Assembly (NCBI GenBank): GCA_019925105.1 | Contig: JAHGAU010000019.1 | Span: 248,001 to 312,000, forward strand | DNA from: Niebla homalea | Taxonomy: Eukaryota; Ascomycota; Lecanoromycetes; Lecanorales; Ramalinaceae | DNA length: 64,000 nucleotides | Direction: 5' to 3' | In this document: positions 26,601 through 40,223 of the stretch, one piece after another | Numbering within the stretch: the first letter of the stretch is position 1 | How the letters are laid out: each line of letters opens with the position of its first letter | Made by a program: the position numbers and the translations under genes | Notes under the pieces: model-generated | What the model was told of the DNA's origin: nothing | Seen by the model: the letters and a program-made list of their open reading frames with translations, nothing else | The model's database searches: none

Positions 26601-27223
26601 TTTATTTCTTATTTATTATATATACCGGATATTAAATAAACGTTAAATATAAATATAAATGAAGAAAGTAAAAGGTTATATATATTTTTATTTTTTATTT
26701 ATAAAAATTAAGTTAAAATTTATTATAAAAATTAATACTTATAATTACCGTTAAATATTATTTATAAAGTAAAATATCCGGGTAGTTATTAAGTTTATAA
26801 TATTTATTAAATTATTATTATAGTTTGATTTTATTATAAAAGATGAATAATTTTATTAAGAATTTTATAGAAAAAGCTTTTTATTAATTAAGGGAAAAAA
26901 AAAGAAGTAGAAACCGGCTATATTAATTATATAAACCGGAAAATATCTTTTATAATTATAAAGATATAATAATAAACGTTTATTAGAAGTTTTTAAAAAA
27001 GTTAACGGTAATAATAATATAAAAAAGGTATATATTAAACGTATAAATATTAATAAAAATATTTAAAAGCGTTACGTAAGGTTAAAGTAATATAAATATA
27101 TAAAAAAACGGAAGAATAATGAATTTAAGGGTAACCTTTATAAGGATATAATTATAATATTATGGATTTTCTTAAGGGACTTAAAATATAAAAAGTATAT
27201 AAATAGATTATTATTCTTTAAAT
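23693..27223 (+). pseudogene. LINE A ORF2 remnant: endonuclease, reverse transcriptase, C-terminal domain
   Basis: The endonuclease block NIYNLSPINKEKPF (family NVYNP-P) is followed by LFKNFNLYYYI near 23925-23955. The RT block GIP-GLFISFISFLFFN is near 25452-25490, and GFINNVYILIYN near 25555-25595, where FVDD is expected. After the RT, a block with several Lys/Tyr in place of Cys/His lies near 26560-26680, possibly a degenerate zinc-binding tail. The basic C-terminus ends KLLLF near 27223. Both catalytic Asp of the RT box are Asn, so the enzyme is dead. Confidence 0.85.
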
Positions 27224-27404
27224 AGCCGTTAATATCCTTTACCTTAAGGGATAAAAGGTAAAGGCCTGGTGGACGCCGGTTTTTACCTTAATATTATAAG
27301 TATTAGGTTTTTACGGTTATTAATAAGGCCGAAAGGCCGCGTATTAAAGAACGCCGGAATTAACTTAGCTAGATCCGTAGTATAAATTAATCAATCAATC
27401 AATT

Positions 27405-27707
27405 AATAATAAATACAATATATCCGGGGCTTTATTTAAATAATATCTTACTGCGGAAATAATATTAATAATAGTAAACGTGGTAAATAATTCGTAGGAG
27501 CTTACCGTTATAAAAAGGGGGATTATGTTATAATTCCAAGTGGCCCCACTCCTATGCTCGGCCTAGTTGCCCCATAAAGACTAGCTCCCGGGGGTCTTGG
27601 CGCATACACTTACCATGCGTACACCACCTGTATTATAGCCACCTTCATAGCTATTATTGATTCATTACTAGGACCTACCTACTCCAGTACCCTGATATAT
27701 CGTTACC
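27405..27707. other. Unclassified stretch, mostly unmutated from 27530
   Basis: Between the tail of LINE A and the hexamer array. From about 27530 to 27700 the DNA is GC-balanced with many CpA/TpG pairs (for example ccaagtggccccactcc). I find no frame of note, no second copy in the window and no transposon end. Confidence 0.5.
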
Positions 27708-28285
27708 TTAATATATATCACCCTTACCACTATCACCTGCATCTGTACCAGCACCCTTATTATCACCCTTATCACCCTCATTACCCTTATTACCCTTATC
27801 ACCCCTCATCACCCTTATCACCCTCACCATTACCCTCATCTCCACCTTACCACCAAGCTCACCTACCTCACTATCACCTGCAACATCACCCTTGCCTGCA
27901 CCACCATTACCTTTACCTCCACCCTCACCCTCACCATCACCTATACTTGCACCCTTACCCTCACCATCACCTGTACCTGCACTACCACCCTCACCATCAT
28001 CCTTACCACCCTTATCCTTACCACCCTCACTATTACCATAACATATATTACCACCTTTACCACCACCTGCACCCTTACTTACACTCATTTATTACCCTTA
28101 CCACCCTTATATACCAGCCTTACCACACTCACCACCACCCTTACCACCGTTACCACCCTTACTTGCACCTTCACTTACCACCCTCACCACCCTTACTTAC
28201 ACCCTTACTTATTACCCTTACTTATTACCCTCACCCTTACCATCACTTATACTACCACCTTTATTACCACCCTCACCTATTGCAA
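27708..28285. repeat. Degenerate hexamer array, CCCTTA/CCCTCA/CACCTG type
   Basis: Irregular hexamers on a CCCTYA theme (complement GGGTRA), with CACCTG variants. It is the same array type as 38166-38290 and 48780-50057, in opposite orientation. Open frames on both strands (27708-28088 minus; 27947-28297 plus) are by-products of a repeat with few stops and are not called as genes. Confidence 0.85.
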
Positions 28286-28440
28286 GCCCTTTATTAAGGC
28301 CTTTACTAGACCCTTTACTATAATGCGACGCCCGATGCCCGCATGCCCTTTAAGGCGAAAGATACTATGATTTGGATGGAGAACCTAAGAGGTAAGTAAG
28401 GCCCTTTACCTATATATTTACCCCACATTTAATAAACCCT
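28281..28440 (+). repeat. Conserved core repeat, copy 1 (KPFT/MRRP frame on + strand)
   Basis: Homologous to 38045-38165 and 48640-48790 in the opposite orientation. On the + strand the frame reads KPFIKAFTRPFTIMRRPMPACPL and then loses frame by a short deletion before the segment matching ENLRG. The stretch gatttggatggagaacc is nearly identical in copy 3. It is followed to the right by degenerate GGGCCTTTA 12-mers (28430-28480). Confidence 0.75.
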
Positions 28441-28567
28441 TTATTAAACCCTTTACTAGGCCCTTTATAGGCCCTTTATATAAATAAATAGCAAAACAGA
28501 TGAAGTAATTAACCGAATAAAATAATATTCTCTGGTAATTTATTAAGAATTTTTATTTTTTTAAAAA

Positions 28568-28674
28568 TTCACTTTAATGCCGAGTTAACGCCGTATTAAC
28601 GCCGCTTTTTCTAATAATTTATTAAAATCCCGCTCTTTTTTTAACGCGGAGTTAACGGTATTTAAATTTTAAAG
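28568..28674. repeat. Short GTTAACGCCG-type repeat shared with the 48-50 kb inverted repeat
   Basis: Contains gagttaacgccg and cggagttaacggta motifs that recur at 48288-48356 and 50111-50174. Only one arm is seen near this hexamer array; I find no partner left of 27.7 kb. Confidence 0.65.
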
Positions 28675-28756
28675 CCGCTTTAATCGTTTATTAAGTATTA
28701 AATAAATATTTAATACTTAAAAAATTTCGGTAAAATATTTAAGTATTGAAAATCCG

Positions 28757-30522
<1,766 letters not shown>

Positions 30523-31908
30523 TAACCTATAAGTTTTTACCATCGAGTAATCTGGTTTTATTAATTTCTTAAGCATTATCGTTTTAACCTCCTTAAATTT
30601 ATAAAAGTAATAATTAATATTAAAGTAAACTTAAAATAAATAACTAAAGGTTTCCTTAAATATTATTATTATTATAAATAAGAACTTATTCGGAATTCCG
30701 TTAAATTTAAGGATTTTATCCTCTTTCCGTTTATTAATTATTTTAAAGATTTTTTTATTATATTTTTACTTATTATTATTGGATCCAGATATATAATACC
30801 CTTGATATTAAATAGATTAAAGTTTAACGGATAGGGGAAAAAGGTGTTCTTGAAAAGCCTTAATTTTGTCATTAAAAATATTAATTATTATATTATTAAG
30901 TCTTTCAAGGGACGGAAGCTTAAAAATAAATTTTTAAGTTTCTTATTTTACTTTATATTATACCTTATTAATTTCTAAATATTATAAAAAATTGAGTTAT
31001 AAATTGCCGATCAGAAATAAATTTATTTAATTTTTTTTAATAATCTTTTCCTTTTTCTTTTAAGCTTCCTTTAATTATATAAATATTTTTTAATTTTTAT
31101 ATTTAATAGCTTATTTAATTAATAGTTTTATTTTTATAATTATTATTATATATTTTTTTTTAAATAAACCTTAACTCTTTAAGACGGTTTTATTATCGGG
31201 ATTTCTGCGTTAATTACTTTATTTAACGCTTTTATTATTTATTTTATAAAAGAGTTAATTCACTTTTAATTGTTTAATTAAAGAAGCTTTATTAATAACG
31301 TTACTATTTCCTTTATTTTTATATATACCTTAACTTTTTTAATTATTTTTTTTACTTTTTTTATTAATATTAATAACGTTACGTTAATTAATTAATTTAA
31401 GGTTATATTAATATATAATTTAAATTATATTTTAAGTCTTTATAAGGCTTATATATTATTATTATTATATTAATAATCCCCTTTATATTAGGCGTTAAAT
31501 TGATGATTATCTTAAATATCCGGTTCTTTTACGTAATAATACCTTAAGGTATTAATAACGAAAGGTTAGATATTACGGCGATTATTAATAATTCTTTTAA
31601 TTCAATATAATTAATTATACGGTTTTCTTTATTTTATATATTATAATAAACATTGAATTCTTTTAATATAATATATTTACCGGCTAAAAACATAATACTT
31701 CTAAATAATAATACTATTAAAAGCTTTTTTTTATTAATCAATAATAAATTATATATATTGTAAATACTTAAATTATTTTCTGTATTTTTCATCCGTAATC
31801 TAGAGTATATATAAATTCTTATTGTAATAAATAATACCTTAATTATTTATATTTAACCTTTTATTTATAAAGAAATATATTTAAACCGTTTTACTTCTTT
31901 TAAACGTT

Positions 31909-34900
31909 CACCTCCTAGTAGGAGACTTTAATCTCCACCATGCTAGGTGGAACGAGGAAGGGCGTACGACCAGCCACGCCGAGTCTGAAGAGTTACTGAT
32001 AACTACTGCCCGGTCCGACCTCGCGTTATTAACGTTAAAAGGGACTATAATATAGGAAGGCCGAGGATTTAGGACTACGATCGACCTAGCGTTTAACTCA
32101 GAAGGTATCGTTAATATGGTTATTACGTACGGGTTACGAGAGGACTTAAAATATAACTCGGACTATATACTGATATAAATAACCCTGGACTAAACCGTTA
32201 ATATAACCCTATTACTACCGGTAAAGAAGGCGTGGAAAACGATTAAGGAAGCAGAGGTTTATATAAAAACGGAGGAAACAGTAATATAATTTACGGACCT
32301 CCTTTAATTAAATGAGAAAGACCGGATCGATTTATTTATATATAAATAATAAAAATATTAAACGAAATAATCAATAAGATAATCCCGTTAATAAAGCCCT
32401 TTTAAAAAATTAAAACCTATTAAAATAAAGGATATATAACCGTAATTATAAAGGTAAAAAAACTAATTAAGTAAACTTTTAAATATAAAAATTAAAAGAT
32501 AAAATACTTAATTGATTAAAGGTTACTTAAAAAGAAAAAGAAAAGATTATTAAGAAAGTTAAGTAAATATAATTTTAGTCTATAATATATAACTTAATAA
32601 TCTTATTTTATAATATTTAAAAGTTAATAAAGTATAATAAAAAATAAAATAAGAAATTAAAGTTTATTTTTAAATTCTTGCCCCTTAAAAAACTTAATAA
32701 TATATTAATTAATATTTTTAACGGTAAAATTGAAATCCTTAAAGGAATATTTTTCTCCTTTTTATTAAAAGTTAACTTAAACGATATTAATAACGTTATA
32801 TACATTAATCCTATATTAATAAATAAAATAATAATATAAAATATAATAATTAAAAAAATTAATAGATTAAAGAAGGATAAAGCCTTAAAATTAAATAAAT
32901 TTCTTAATAAATTCTTATTAATAATAACCTTATTATTTAAGAAAGTTTTTATTTTATTTTTATTTAAATATATTTTAACGTCGGTTATTATTTATGTAAA
33001 TTTAAGGAAATAAAGATAATAATCCTTAAAAAGTTTATTAAGCTGGATTATTTTAAAATAAAGTTTTATAGATTTATTATATTCTGTTATACGTTAAAGA
33101 AAGTTTTAAAAACGGTAATAATAAAGATTTTTAATGACTATATAAAGAATTACGGATTTCTTCCCGATTAATAAATAAAAGTTAAAAAAAAACGGTTAAT
33201 AAAAATAACTTTAAAAAAACTAATTAACGGTATATATATAATATAAAGTTACGGAAAAAAATATGTTATAAATGTTTTTTCTTTTAATATTATAAATATT
33301 TTTAATAAAATAAATTATTAAAAATTATTATATAATTTAAAGAAGAAAAGGATATTACCCTTTTTAATTAAATAAATAAAAAATTTCTTAAGCGATTAAG
33401 TTATATTAATTAACTTAAAATAAAAAATAAACTTAATAAAGCCCGTTATAATAAGGATTCCTTAAAAATTCTTATTTCTTTTATATTATTTTTATTCTTT
33501 AATGATTTATTAACTAGGAAATTTATTAAGTTAAAATAAAAAGTTTAAGTTAAAAGTTTTATTAACGATATTTACCTTTTAACCTATAATACCTTTATAC
33601 GTATAAATTATCTAGAATTAAAATAAACTTATAAAGTTTATTTTTAATAAATAAGAATTTATAAAGCTTAATTTATATTATATAAATATAAATTTATTTA
33701 TATAATTAAGAGTTTATAATTATATAATATAATAATTATAATAAACTTAAATAAAATTATAATAAAGCCGGATACTAATATGAAAGTCCTTAACCTTTAA
33801 GTAAATAAGAAGTTTAATTAAAAAAAACTATATAAAAAAAGTTTAAAAGAAAATAACTTTATAAAAAAAGGGTTTATTTATCTCGTTATATAAATATAAA
33901 AAATTACGTTATAAAATACCCGGACTATTTATTAAGCCGTAATAAACTTAATTATGATATCCGTTATAAATATTTAATATATATTTAAAAGTATTCCGGA
34001 ATATAAAAAAAAACTTATTTAAATATTATAGAAAGTCTAAAATTAATATTTAAGAGTAATTAACGGTATTTATAAAGTAACTTTTATCCCGGTATTAAAG
34101 TTTAAGGGTTTTATACTGTTAATTCAGGTTTTATTAAATTAAATAATTACTTAAGTAAGATTTAAGAAATATATATACTTAATTACGATAATAAAAAACG
34201 GGCGGATCCGTTAAACCCTTAATAAGCCTTAAATTAAAAAGAATAAATTAAAAATACTTATTTTCTTTTTTATTAAGATAAAATAGGAATAAATTAAAAA
34301 GGAAATTAATTTTATTAATATCTTAAAGGTTAATTTAAATATATATAAACTCCCGTTAAACGTAAAACAAATCAAAATTAAAAAGATTTAAAAAAGAAAG
34401 GTTATAACGATTACTTAATAAGTTACAATAAAGTAAATTAAATGTTAACGGAGGTATAAGGATTTTATATTTTAAAATTATTATTATTTAACTTTTAACG
34501 ATAAAAAGATTATTATTAAATATTTTTATTATTATAATATTATAAAAAAGAATAATAATATATTAATAATTTAACTCTAGACGGATAAAAACGGTTTAAT
34601 TTACTTTTTATTTACTATATATACCGGAAATTAAATAAACGTTAAATATAAGTATAAATAAAAAAAGTAAAGCATTATATACGTTCTTATTTTTTATTTT
34701 TTATATACGAAGGTTAAATTAAAATTTATAATAAAAATTAATACTTATAATTACCGTTAAATATTATTTATAAAGTAAAATATTAAAATAACCGTTAAAT
34801 TTAAAATATTTACCGGATTATTATTATAGTTTAATCTTATTATAAAGATAAATAAGGTTATTAAAACCTTACGGAAAAAGCTTATTACCGGTTAAAAAAG

Positions 34901-35230
34901 AAAAAGAAAAGCGGAAACCGGTTATATTAATTATATAAACCGGAAAGTATTTTCTATAGTTATAAAAAATATAATAATAAATACTTATTAAAAGTCTTTA
35001 AAGGAGTTAATAACGATAATAATATAAAAAGGGTATATATTAAGCATATAAATATTAATAAGGATATTTAAAGGTATTATATAAGGTTAAAATAATATAA
35101 ATATATAAATAAACGGAAAAATAATAAATTTAAAAGTAACCTTTATAAGGATATAATCGTGATATTATAGATTTTCTTAAGGGAGTTAAAATATAAAAAG
35201 TATATAAATAAATTAATATTCTTTAAACGG
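31909..35230 (+). pseudogene. LINE J ORF2 fragment with well-preserved endonuclease segment
   Basis: From its first base the frame reads HLLVGDFNLHHARWNEEG, the best-preserved endonuclease block in the window. It keeps the G-D-F-N and H-H residues of APE-type LINE endonucleases, then reads RTTIDLAF. A single TAG at the position of an expected Trp and SDY instead of SDH (loss of the catalytic His) show that it is inactive. Further on, the RT block near 33440-33480 and the basic C-terminus near 35040-35230 are readable but full of stops. An antisense open stretch at 32617-32805 is a shadow. Confidence 0.88.
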
Positions 35231-35408
35231 CCGTTAATATCCTTTATCTTAAAAGATAAAAAGTAAAGGCTTAATAAATACCGGTTTTTATATTAACGTT
35301 ATAAGTATCAGGTTTTTACGGTTATTAATAAGGTTAAAAGGCTGCGTATTAAGGAACGCCGGAATTAAATTAATTAAACCCGTAATATAAATCAATCAAT
35401 TAATCAAT
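31909..35408 (+). mobile_element. LINE J, 3500-bp 5'-truncated copy inserted in LINE I
   Basis: It is flanked by cttttaaacgtt at 31897-31908 and 35409-35420. It starts abruptly inside the endonuclease domain and runs to an (ATCA)n-like tail, so it is a classic 5'-truncated LINE. The subfamily is the GCTGCGTATTA (A/M) type. The first 250-300 bp are almost free of RIP, and the rest is heavily mutated. Confidence 0.94.
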
Positions 35409-37254
35409 CTTTTAAACGTTAAGTAAAACCTTTTACCAGGATTAATGAAAAAGCATATATATGGGTTACATAATAATTCTTATATTGTTATAATATTAAC
35501 GTTTTTTATTTCTTAAAATAATAATATCTGTAATATTGTTTTGTTTATTATATTTTATGCGTTATATTATATTATTCTTAAAAATATTAATAAATTATAT
35601 ATTAACTTCCGTTAAGGCCTTCTTGTTAACTTTCATTTAAGCTATTAAGTTTTTATTAAACTTAAGAATTATCTATTTTAACTTCTTTATAATTACCGTC
35701 GTTACCTGAAACTAATTAAATTTAAAGATTAACATTATAATAAGTTTCTTTTTCTTTAAATTATCCGTTATGATTTTATATCCTTTTTTATTTATTTAAT
35801 TTTACTTTTATTTCAAGACTATTTTAATTAATTTATTAATTTAATTTTATATAAATTATAACGTTAAACCTTAATAATTATCTTAATTTCCTTATATGTA
35901 ACTTTTTAATTTTATTGGGTATTTTGAGTCCTATATTAAGTGTTTATCCTTTTTATATATTATATATTTATATACGTTTTCAATGAGGTTTTTACTTATT
36001 AAGCCCCTATACTTGTATATATTATATCCCTGAATATATATTATATGCTTTATATTATTAGAGTATTTTTTAATAATATACCCATAACTATAATACGTAA
36101 AGTATTAATGAATATCCGTTATTTTATTATATTTTTATTTAAAATGTTATTGTATATCCTTATTAACGTTACTTTTAATATAACCGTAAAGTACCTTTTT
36201 ATTTATTTTACGGTATCCGGTTTTTTATTATTAAAAAGAATTGAAAATTAATGATTTTAAATCCGGGGTAAAAAATTATATGCTCCATTTTTATATATTT
36301 TAAAGTAAGTTCCTTTTTTTTATAAATTATATTAAATATATTTTATTTACCGTAAAGATAAATAACTACTATTTTTACCGTTTGAAATTTATTTTTATTA
36401 ATTTATATCTTTAACTTTTTTAAGCTTTTTTTCTTTTTAAAAAACCTTATATTAAGGAAAGTATTCCTACTTTCTAATTTATATACGGTAATAATTTATT
36501 CCGTTAACAACTTTTTTATCATTTTTATAAATTATAAAGGGTTTATTTTTATAACAATATTCCTTTCTTCTTTAATTAATAAATAAATAATTATTATTTT
36601 CGCTTTCTTTAATATTACCGTTTTATTTTTTACTTATATTATTTCCTTTTTAGTTATTATATCCTTTTTTTTTGGGTTTTTATTATTTAAATTTCCTTTA
36701 TTTAAAAAGCTTTTATTATTACCTTTTTATTTTATATATTTACCTTTTAAAATTTATCTTTACCTTTTATTAATACCTTCGTTATTATTTTTAGGCTTCC
36801 CTTAAATATTTTAACTTTTTAATTTTACCTTTCTCTTTTTATCGAAATCTTTTATTCCTCGCAATTTTATTTATAATATCGCTTAAATCTTTAGTATAAT
36901 AACCGTTTATTCCGTTATAAATAGTCCGTTTAAGGCTTTTACTGCCTTTTTGCCTATTTTAATTTCTCTATACGTTTAACGTATTATTTTTCCTACTTTT
37001 TATGTTTAATTATTTATAAGTTTATCGTTTTTATTATTTCCGTCCTTATTTTATATACCCTTAATACCGCCAGTTTTATATTTATTTTATAAATACCCGT
37101 TACCTTTTCCTTTTACCCTTATTACCGTTTTAACCTCTTTAACGCCCTTTTTACTTATTACTTTTTTATGCGTTTTATACGTTCCTTTACGTATATCTTA
37201 TTAACTATAATTTTCTTATTTAATTTAACGGCTGTATATCTCGTTATTATTATA

Positions 37255-37449
37255 CTATTTATATGATTTCCCGTTCCTTTTATTAATATAAGTTATTTGC
37301 CCGCATACTCCCTCGTTTTTAACTATTATATCACCTATACTTATCGTAATTAAGGCATTGGCTTTACTATTACTTAAGCTATACGTATACGTATCGTTTT
37401 GGACCTCTAGGGTCCCTTTATTTATCGCTATTAAGAAATTCAAAACCAT
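37255..37449 (-). pseudogene. LINE I ORF1 N-terminal fragment
   Basis: A 64-codon open frame reading MVLNFLIAINKGTLEVQND. The family start MAT has become IAI (gcgacg to gcgata-type change), so the leading MVLNFL is upstream sequence. The segment NSKANALITISIGDIIVKN corresponds to the Ser/Asn-rich N-terminus of ORF1 in the other copies. Confidence 0.78.
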
Positions 37450-37693
37450 ACGTTATATTATTGATTAATTGATTGATTTATATTACGGATCTAACTAAGT
37501 TAATTCCGGCGTTCCTTAATAGTCAGTTATTAAGCCGTATTAATAACCATAAAAACCTAATATCTATAACGGTAAGATTAAAAACCGGTATTTATTTAAC
37601 TTTTACTTTTATTTAAAGGATAAAAAGCGTTCCCGGTTATTTAAAAAATAATAATTTATTTATACGCTTATTTAAAGAAAACCTATAATATTA

Positions 37694-37760
37694 GGGTCCG
37701 GCTACACGTACACCCTTTTTGTCTGCATATACACCGTCAATTCGTCTGCATATACACCGT
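37694..37760 (+). repeat. Left terminal inverted repeat of element L
   Basis: Starts gggtccggctacacgtac. Two subterminal copies of tctgcatatacaccgtc lie at about 37722-37738 and 37744-37760. Confidence 0.9.
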
Positions 37761-38044
37761 CGATTTATCTATATATATACCTTTTATTTACGGGTATATT
37801 AAGTAATTTATATAATATTTCTCAGTATAACGGGAGGACGTAAAAGTATTTTATAGTATATTAAAGGATCTTTACGTATATTATTACGTATACTATTACG
37901 TTAATAATAAGTATATTAATTAAACTATATAAGTAGTTCCGGAGGTAATAGGTAAATAAATAATACGCCGAGGACCGCGATAAGAGTAAAAGCGGGCCTC
38001 AGGCGTCTTTTTAGGTATAGGAAGGCCTTGCTTAGCCCTTAAGT

Positions 38045-38165
38045 TCTCCACCTAAATCACGGTGTTTTTGGGCCTATTGCGGTAAGGGTATACGGGCATC
38101 GGGCGTCGTATTATAGTAAAGGGTTTGCTGAAGGGCTTGGTAAAGGGTTTGTGGAAGGGCTTATT
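38045..38165 (-). repeat. Conserved core repeat, copy 2 (inside element L)
   Basis: On the minus strand the frame reads NKPFHKPFTKPFSKPF, then TIIRRPMPVYPYRNRPKNTVI, then a stop where copy 3 has Trp. The long open frame at 38052-38312 (minus) joins this to the hexamer array and is not called as a gene by itself. Confidence 0.75.
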
Positions 38166-38223
38166 AAGGCTAAGGGTAAGGGTAAAAGTGAGGGTGAAGG
38201 TGAGGGTAAGGGTAAGGGTAAGG

Positions 38224-38280
<57 letters not shown>

Positions 38281-38290
38281 AGGATGAAGG
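38166..38290 (+). repeat. GGGTRA hexamer array inside element L
   Basis: Perfect GGGTGA repeats run from about 38223 to 38280, preceded by GGGTAA/GGGTGA mixtures. The unit differs from the fungal telomere repeat GGGTTA. All overlapping open frames (RVRVRV, HPHPHP, TLTLTL) are artefacts of the 6-bp unit. Confidence 0.92.
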
Positions 38291-38504
38291 TGGAGAGAGC
38301 TGTATGAAACATCTCTCATGCCACTAGGTGGAGGTACGAGGTCCGAGGGGTCCATAATGGTAGTAGGTAATATATTAGTATATATAATCTGGACTTTACC
38401 AAAAAGTTCTTCCGTTATATTAAGAAGTACGGCCGGTATATCTATATGTCCGCGCATAAAATCCTCCGTTATACCCTATTAAGAAGGGTGTAGATGTAGA
38501 TATT

Positions 38505-38574
38505 TTAACGGTATATATGCAGACAAAGTGACGGTGTATATGCAGACAAAAAGGGTGTACGTGTAGCCAGACCC
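38505..38574 (-). repeat. Right terminal inverted repeat of element L
   Basis: The reverse complement starts gggtctggctacacgtac and matches the left end over about 45 bp without gaps, then again over the second subterminal repeat (tctgcatatataccgt). Confidence 0.9.
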
Positions 38575-40223
38575 TAATATTATGATTAAGTCCTTTTAAG
38601 GGTTACTTTTGAATTTATTATTTTTTTATTTCTTTACGGGTCCGCCTTATATTAACCTTTTAAGTAATACCTTTAAATACCCTTATTAATATATACGTTA
38701 TTATTATTTTAATCGTAATTATCTTTCTATTTTATTATTACGGCCGTTTTTTTAAGGAGTTTTAATAAGCGTTTATGATTATATTTCTTTAACTATAAAA
38801 GATGCTTTCTGGTTTATATAATTATTATAATTAATACTTACCTTTCTTTTTCCTCCTTAATAAGTAATAAGCCCTTTTTATAAAATTTTTGATAGCCTTA
38901 TTTATTTTATTAATAACTTAAATTAAAATGATGAATTTATAAATATTATAAACCTTATAGCCGTTTAAATCTTTTATTTTATAAAAAGTATTTTACGGTA
39001 ATCGCTTATTCCGTTTTTTTCAATTAATCCCGTTTTAAGTTCCGCGAATAATAAATATAAAATAAATACGTAAATTACGTTTTATTTTTTTTATCCGTAT
39101 TTATAACTAATATCCGTTTAGTTATTAGCGTATATAATAAAGAGGAAGTAAACTAGCCCGTTCTTGTTTATTTAAAGTGAAATCGTTAATATATTATTAC
39201 CTTTCCTTATAATCTTATAACGGCGGAAATACTTTTCGGTAATCTTTTTATTATTTAAAACCGGGTATTATTACCCTTAAGGGAACGATCTTTTATATTT
39301 ATATTAACGTTTAATTTATTATAATATAATCTATAGGGTAATCGTTTCCGTTTCTACTTTTATAACCTATTTAATTTTTATTTCCTTTACGTTAAATATA
39401 AATTCATGTAAATCTAGATTAATTTTTTAAATATAAATTAAATTAACTTTTAAAAGCTTTTATTGTTTACTTTATAAAAAGGTTAATCTATTCTTTTTTT
39501 ATTTAATTAAGGAAGTTCTTTTTAACCCTATTATTATTTTCTTTATTTTTATATGTGTTTTAATTTTTTAATTTATTTTTTACGCTTTTTTTATTAATAT
39601 TAATAACGTTACGTTAATTGATTAATTTAAGGTTATTTATATTAATATATAATATAAGTTATATTTTAAGTCTTTTTAAAGCTTATATATTATTATTATA
39701 TTAATAACGTTCTCCGTATTAAATATTAGATCGATTATTATCCTAAATCCCCGGTTTTCTTATATTATAATACCTTAAGGTATTAATAGTAAAAGATTAA
39801 ACGTTACAACGGTTGTTAATAGTTCTTCCGATTTAATATAATTAATCGTATAACTTTTTTTTTAACATATTATAATAAAGGTCAAAATCTTTTAATATAA
39901 TATATTTATTAAGTAAAGATATAAAACCATTCAAATGATAATATTGTTAAAAGCTTTATTTTATTAATTAACGGCGGATTATACATATTATAAATATTTA
40001 AGTTATTTTCCGTGTTCCTTTTTTATATAATCAGGAATACATATAAATTCTTATTATAATAAGTAATATTTTAATTATTTATATTTAAGCTTTTATTTAT
40101 AAAAAAGTATATCCGGATTATTTACTCCTTTTTAAACGTTAGATAAAACCTTTTATTTAAGTTAATTAAAGAATATATATAGGTTATATAATAGTTCCTA
40201 GATAATAATAATAATAGATCCGA

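Larger units (their letters stand above)
6310..27404 (+). mobile_element. LINE A (Tad-like non-LTR retrotransposon), split by four insertions
   Basis: The pieces in order are 6310-6978, 12885-13094, 13507-14450 and 23693-27404. They align collinearly with uninterrupted LINE M (about 40536-46028). The breaks are caused by the gypsy element on the left, LINE B, LINE D and LINE E, each bounded by a target duplication that restores the M sequence when removed. The 3' end carries the family's terminal block (aacgccggaattaacttagc) followed by an (ATCA)n tail ending near 27404. It belongs to the subfamily whose tail region reads GCCGCGTATTA. The 5' end lies beyond the gypsy insertion, outside the window. 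Coding capacity is destroyed by RIP. Confidence 0.9.
30523..37459 (-). mobile_element. LINE I, 3'-truncated in the window, split by LINE J
   Basis: The segments 30523-31908 and 35409-37459 align on the minus strand with the ORF2-to-ORF1 part of LINE F (about 19990 to 23423). The left end is replaced by the copia LTR fragment, so the 3' half of ORF2 and the tail are missing. The 5' end lies near 37450, with the ORF1 start readable as INKGTLEVQND. LINE J interrupts it with a perfect 12-bp target duplication. Confidence 0.88.
37694..38574. mobile_element. hAT-like non-autonomous DNA transposon L (881 bp) with long TIRs
   Basis: It is flanked by taatatta at 37686-37693 and 38575-38582. Removing the element restores the sequence seen uninterrupted in F (about 17890) and B (about 7213), so the 8-bp duplication is supported by empty sites. 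An 8-bp duplication is typical of the hAT superfamily. The ends are inverted repeats of about 60-65 bp starting GGGTCYGGCTACACG, and each carries two copies of TCTGCATATACACCGTC. No transposase is present. The interior holds the core repeat and a GGGTRA array. Confidence 0.85.

Noticed and set aside
32617..32805. 62-codon minus-strand ORF
   Set aside because: Antisense to ORF2 of LINE J; a shadow.
36045..36251. 68-codon + strand ORF
   Set aside because: Antisense to the ORF1 region of LINE I; a chance open frame in AT-rich DNA.
38166..38290. Interstitial telomere
   Set aside because: The unit is GGGTGA/GGGTAA, not GGGTTA, and it sits inside a transposon with TIRs.
37686..38582. TA target duplication (Tc1/mariner) for element L
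   Set aside because: With TA the rebuilt empty site would be longer than the sites seen in LINEs B and F; an 8-bp duplication rebuilds them exactly.
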